The notes beneath the pieces are model-generated. The model saw nothing but the letters and a program-made list of their open reading frames with translations, searched no databases and was not told the origin of the DNA. Shown one piece after another: positions 50,716-53,489 of a stretch of 53,489 nucleotides of DNA. Position numbers and translations under genes: made by a program. Origin of the DNA: Anaerotignum sp. (GTDB lineage: Bacteria; Bacillota; Clostridia; Lachnospirales; Anaerotignaceae). Position 1 is the stretch's first letter; each line of letters opens with the position of its first letter. The DNA lies in the NCBI GenBank assembly GCA_020024455.1, contig JAHHTU010000014.1:1-53489 (forward strand), read 5' to 3'.

Positions 50716-51315
50716 TTATTGTTGTTTGTTTTTCCCATTCATAAAAAAGTAATGGTTTTGCTTCAGATAATCTCTGGCAATGTCCAATGCTTCGCCAAAT
50801 CTTTGGAAGTGTACGAGTTCTCGTTCTCTCAAAAAGCGTAAAGGTGCCAAAACAGCAGGGTCGTCTGTCAAATCAATCAAATATTCGTAGGAACTGCGTG
50901 CTTTTTGTTCTGCTGCCAAGTCTTCATACAAATCGGTAATCGGGTCGCCTTTGGATTGCAGGGCAGCGGCACTAAACGGAATACCGGCAGCAGAAGCAGG
51001 ATATACGCCCAGTCCATGATTGACATAATAAGCATCTAAACCGCCATCTATGATTTGTTGTTTGGTCAATCCTCTGGTGAGTTGGTGGAAGATTGCCCCC
51101 ATCATTTCTTGGTGTGCCAGTTCTTCTGTGGCAATATCATTGAGTGTGGCTTTGGCTTCGGGTGTTACCATGTTAAATCTTTGGCTGAGATAACGCATAG
51201 CGGCACCCCATTCACCATCACTGCCGCCATATTGTTCCAACATGATTTTTGCCAAGCGTGCATCTGGTTTTGTAATTTTTACCGGAAATTCTAATTTTTT
51301 TTCAAATATAAACAT
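50716..51315 (-). CDS. cotJC: CotJC spore coat protein, manganese catalase family
   Basis: 199 aa. Similar to Mn-catalases: a four-helix bundle with Glu/His metal ligands in NDIATEELAHQEMMGAIFHQ (about 60-79) and DLAAEQKARSSYEYLIDL, RERELVHFQRFGEAL (about 130-175). CotJC is in the spore coat and may break down peroxide or be structural. It starts immediately after the cotJB stop, with its AAGGAGTG site inside cotJB. Third gene of the operon. Confidence 0.95.
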   Translation of the reverse strand: MFIFEKKLEFPVKITKPDARLAKIMLEQYGGSDGEWGAAMRYLSQRFNMVTPEAKATLNDIATEELAHQEMMGAIFHQLTRGLTKQQIIDGGLDAYYVNHGLGVYPASAAGIPFSAAALQSKGDPITDLYEDLAAEQKARSSYEYLIDLTDDPAVLAPLRFLRERELVHFQRFGEALDIARDYLKQNHYFFMNGKNKQQ

Positions 51316-51600
51316 TTATTTACACTCCTTTCCTGCCAAAGATGGATTTGCAACTGCTTCCCAAGGCCAAGGGTTGTTTTTCCATTGCCATTGGTTGGTA
51401 TCTGCGGCATAACTACGGAAAGAACAAAGTGGGCCATAAGCAGTTTCATATTTCATGCGGAGTGTTTCAGCAGCTTCTATAATTTGGTTATAGGCAGCGA
51501 TTGCCTCTGTATCACGAGGGTGTGTGTTCAGATATAATCCCAAATCCACAGCAATAAAATCCAACTCCATCAGTTTTTGCAACATCATTTCTTGTTCCAT
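51316..51600 (-). CDS. cotJB: CotJB spore coat protein
   Basis: 94 aa. ELDFIAVDLGLYLNTHPRDT and AYGPLCSFRS, ending WQWKNNPWPWE, are the conserved CotJB features. ATG 51600 follows AAAGGAGG and lies inside the end of cotJA (16-nt overlap), so translation is coupled; a frame from 51681 is rejected. Needed with CotJC for coat incorporation in Bacillus. Confidence 0.94.
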   Translation of the reverse strand: MEQEMMLQKLMELDFIAVDLGLYLNTHPRDTEAIAAYNQIIEAAETLRMKYETAYGPLCSFRSYAADTNQWQWKNNPWPWEAVANPSLAGKECK

Positions 51601-51860
51601 GCAGAATCCTCCTTTGCATATTGTTTTAGGTGCATACCTTGTGTATATGGCATGACCAAAGAAGGGAAGGCAGTGCCACATACCAAGCTTTGTTCGGGTG
51701 CAAACAATGCTTCATAATTTTGGTATGGCACATAAGCCTGTGACAAACCAACACGTTCTAATACACAATCATTACAATTTGCAGCAGGTGCATATCCTTG
51801 GGGCAGGGAGAATTCTTCCACTACATCTACATCAGATAGAAAGTCAATCATTTCTTTCAT
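51585..51860 (-). CDS. cotJA: CotJA spore coat associated protein
   Basis: 91 aa, first gene of the cotJ operon, with a strong AAAGGAGGA site. LSQAYVPYQNYEALFAPEQS and SLVMPYTQG are characteristic of CotJA. Cys pairs (CNDC) are in the first third. The operon is expressed in the mother cell in Bacillus under sigma-E; a matching promoter-like sequence is found upstream. Confidence 0.93.
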   Translation of the reverse strand: MKEMIDFLSDVDVVEEFSLPQGYAPAANCNDCVLERVGLSQAYVPYQNYEALFAPEQSLVCGTAFPSLVMPYTQGMHLKQYAKEDSAWNKK

Positions 51861-51888
51861 GACAGTTCCTCCTTTTTGATTATAGTGT

Positions 51889-51916
51889 TAGGATATGAAA
51901 TCAAATGAAATGTGTG
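51889..51916 (-). promoter_or_regulatory. Mother-cell sigma (E/K-like) promoter candidate for cotJABC
   Basis: On the minus strand, CATATCCTA (51897-51889) fits the CATAnnnTA -10 pattern of sigma-K and the CATA core of sigma-E. A CACA about 15 nt upstream could be the -35. The start near 51882 leaves room for the ribosome site. A TATAAT closer to the gene (51884-51879) would put +1 inside the ribosome site and is less likely. Confidence 0.4.
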
Positions 51917-51917
51917 C

Positions 51918-51951
51918 AAAAAAAAGAGCTTTCCTTTTGGAAAGCTCTTTA
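51918..51951 (-). terminator. Terminator of the AGCS symporter gene
   Basis: 12-bp stem AAAGAGCTTTCC/GGAAAGCTCTTT (51923-51934 with 51939-51950), 4-nt loop, T-run of eight on the minus strand. Confidence 0.88.
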
Positions 51952-51962
51952 TAAAAGCAAAA

Positions 51963-53342
51963 TTAGTTTTGTTTTGCTTGTTTTTCTTTTTTCAAGTTAT
52001 CAAAGAAGATATTTGTTTCTTTGATAACGATTGGACTAAGCAGTAACAGACCAACCAAGTTGGGGAATGCCATCAAAGCATTTGTGATATCTGCCATAAT
52101 CCAAATTGCGTCCAGTGTCAAGTAGGGAGCAACTGCAACACAAACGATGTACAATACACGATAAATGAAGATTGCTTTTGTGTTACCGGTCAAGTATACC
52201 AAACATCTTTCACCATAGTAGCTCCAACCGATGATGGTTGTGAAAGAGAAGAATACCAAACCAATAGATACAATGTACAAACCAATATTTCCGGGTAATG
52301 CTTGTTGGAATGCTGTGTTAGACAACAAACCGCCGTCCAAAGTGCTTGTTTCCAGCAAACCGGAGGAAATGATAACCAATGCTGTCATACTACAAATGAT
52401 GATTGTTGTCAGGAATACACCAATCATGGATACCAAACCTTGGCGTACAGGGGAATTTGTTTGTGCTGCTGCTGCAACAATAGGTGCACTACCCAAACCG
52501 GCTTCGTTGGTGTAGATACCTCTGGCAACACCGGTTCTCATAGCTGTCATAACGGAGATGACAATGGTACCTGCAACACCGCCACCCATTGCATGAGGTG
52601 TAAATGCAGATTGGAAGATTTGTGCAAATGCAGCGGGTACTTGGTCAGCCTGCAAAATCAAAGCAACGATACAACCTAAGATGTATGCGATTGCCATAAC
52701 AGGTACAACCAATTCAGCCACTTTGGAGATAGAACCAATACCACCGAAGATAACAGCTGCTGCAAGTACAGTGATAATGACACCCAAAATAACAACAGGT
52801 ACACTAAATGCATTGTTTATAGATTCTACAATGGCATTTACCTGAGGGAATGTACCACAGCCCAACAATGCAGTGAAGATACCGAAGAATGCAAACAGAC
52901 AAGCCAACCATTTGAATTTTTTGCCAAGACCCAGTTCGATGTAGTACATAGGGCCACCGGCAACCTGACCATTTTGGTCTTTTGTTCTATATTTTACAGC
53001 AAGTACACATTCTGCGTATTTTGTAGCCATACCTAAAAATGCAGAAACCCACATCCAGAACAGAGAGCCTGGACCACCGGCACGCAATGCAGTTGCAACA
53101 CCAACGATACTACCGGTACCAATGGTTGCAGCCAATGCGGTACACAAAGAACCCAATGTGGATACGTCACCTTGCCCCTCTTCTTTTTCAAACAAATATT
53201 TGAAAGACTTGTCCAAATGGAAGATTTGAACCCCTTTCAAACGTATGGTGTAATACAAACCAGTGAATAAAAGCAAAAGAATTGTAACAGGGCCCCATAC
53301 AAAGCCTTGTATACGGGTTAAAACACTAATAAATGCATCCAT
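51963..53342 (-). CDS. Sodium:alanine/amino acid symporter (AGCS family)
   Basis: 459 aa with about 10-11 membrane helices. Family signatures: GSLCTALAATIGTGSIVGVA near residue 65 and RGIYTNEAGLGSAPIVAAAA near residue 275. It takes up alanine or glycine (in some members glutamine) with Na+. Start behind GAAAGGAAG at 53342. Its leader region lies at the right edge (53343-53489), where I see no other gene. In an amino-acid fermenting or sporulating cell it may supply alanine. Confidence 0.94.
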   Translation of the reverse strand: MDAFISVLTRIQGFVWGPVTILLLLFTGLYYTIRLKGVQIFHLDKSFKYLFEKEEGQGDVSTLGSLCTALAATIGTGSIVGVATALRAGGPGSLFWMWVSAFLGMATKYAECVLAVKYRTKDQNGQVAGGPMYYIELGLGKKFKWLACLFAFFGIFTALLGCGTFPQVNAIVESINNAFSVPVVILGVIITVLAAAVIFGGIGSISKVAELVVPVMAIAYILGCIVALILQADQVPAAFAQIFQSAFTPHAMGGGVAGTIVISVMTAMRTGVARGIYTNEAGLGSAPIVAAAAQTNSPVRQGLVSMIGVFLTTIIICSMTALVIISSGLLETSTLDGGLLSNTAFQQALPGNIGLYIVSIGLVFFSFTTIIGWSYYGERCLVYLTGNTKAIFIYRVLYIVCVAVAPYLTLDAIWIMADITNALMAFPNLVGLLLLSPIVIKETNIFFDNLKKEKQAKQN

Positions 53343-53489
53343 TATATACTTCTTCCTTTCTCATTCTTGTTTTGTTTTCTTTTCTTTTTTCTTATGTAAG
53401 ATTGTTAAGAAAATAATAAAAATAATGTCCATACATAAAAACTTATCGTATATACTCCTCCCTTAAATTTATGGTTTGATGCTTTGATG

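Noticed and set aside
51879..51884. TATAAT as a sigma-A promoter of cotJA
   Set aside because: It would place the transcript start within the ribosome binding site; the TTGATT upstream is only 14 nt away.
1..53489. CRISPR array, prophage, transposon or integron
   Set aside because: No regularly spaced repeats, integrase, transposase or structural phage genes; codon use and gene order look uniform.
53343..53489. Ribosome-site-like AGGGAGGAG on the minus strand near the right edge
   Set aside because: No start codon and open frame at the right distance within the window; it may belong to the leader of the symporter gene.

Overview
The window is an ordinary, gene-dense stretch of chromosome from a low-G+C, spore-forming anaerobic Firmicute, most likely class Clostridia and possibly near Lachnospiraceae. 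This assignment is inference. It rests on a complete cotJA-cotJB-cotJC spore-coat operon, YtaF- and YtvI-like sporulation membrane proteins, RecD2, a glgC-glgD pair, ferredoxin-type redox proteins, D-lactate fermentation, strong AGGAGG-type ribosome binding sites, and A+T-rich spacers with classic hairpin/T-run terminators. Leucine is written mostly as TTG and alanine mostly as GCA. I see no phage genes, insertion sequences, CRISPR array or integrated element. The only RNA gene recognised is the 3' part of a tRNA-Gly(GCC) at the left edge.

Layout. 1-2050: tRNA-Gly end, a secreted copper-amine-oxidase-N-type (stalk) protein and a coiled-coil protein. 2130-4232: an Fe-S aldo/keto reductase, a DUF1893+DUF3781 fusion and a DUF503 protein, tightly spaced. 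4426-7716: tig-clpP-clpX protein quality control. 8081-10793: threonine dehydratase, convergent with glycerate 2-kinase and a small membrane protein. 10955-17037: a second stalk-type protein, recD2-comF, a DUF1846 protein and two tandem small paralogous proteins. 17101-20439: a YtaF/MntP-type membrane protein divergent from a Ca2+-type P-ATPase. 20574-25112: murA, walJ-like MBL hydrolase, rlmH, a zinc-ribbon protein and a convergent murC. 25426-30438: glgC-glgD, glmU, prs. 30798-37154: ldhA-like D-lactate dehydrogenase, then pth-mfd-prsA-like. 37288-41708: a flavodoxin/ferredoxin protein, an AlaX-type editing protein, a proline-type aminopeptidase, a PD-(D/E)XK-like protein and YccF. 41747-45657 (minus strand): a secreted glycoside-hydrolase-like protein, acyl-ACP thioesterase, cardiolipin synthase. 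45862-53342: a membrane-anchored unknown, an MFS transporter, SEC-C methionine aminopeptidase, cysK, a YtvI-like permease, cotJABC and an AGCS sodium:amino acid symporter.

Most genes are housekeeping: envelope precursors (murA, murC, glmU), storage glycogen, PRPP, translation upkeep (pth, rlmH, map, AlaX), DNA repair (mfd, recD2), proteolysis and amino acid metabolism. I did not find a convincing new multi-gene system. The best leads are a DUF1893-DUF3781 fusion, a coupled PD-(D/E)XK/YccF pair, two overlapping paralogous small proteins, a secreted three-part glycoside-hydrolase-like protein, a Rex-like operator on the ldhA promoter, a 32-bp perfect palindrome before pth, and a mother-cell-sigma-like promoter before cotJA. 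All functions are read by eye from motifs and family resemblance; no database search was run.
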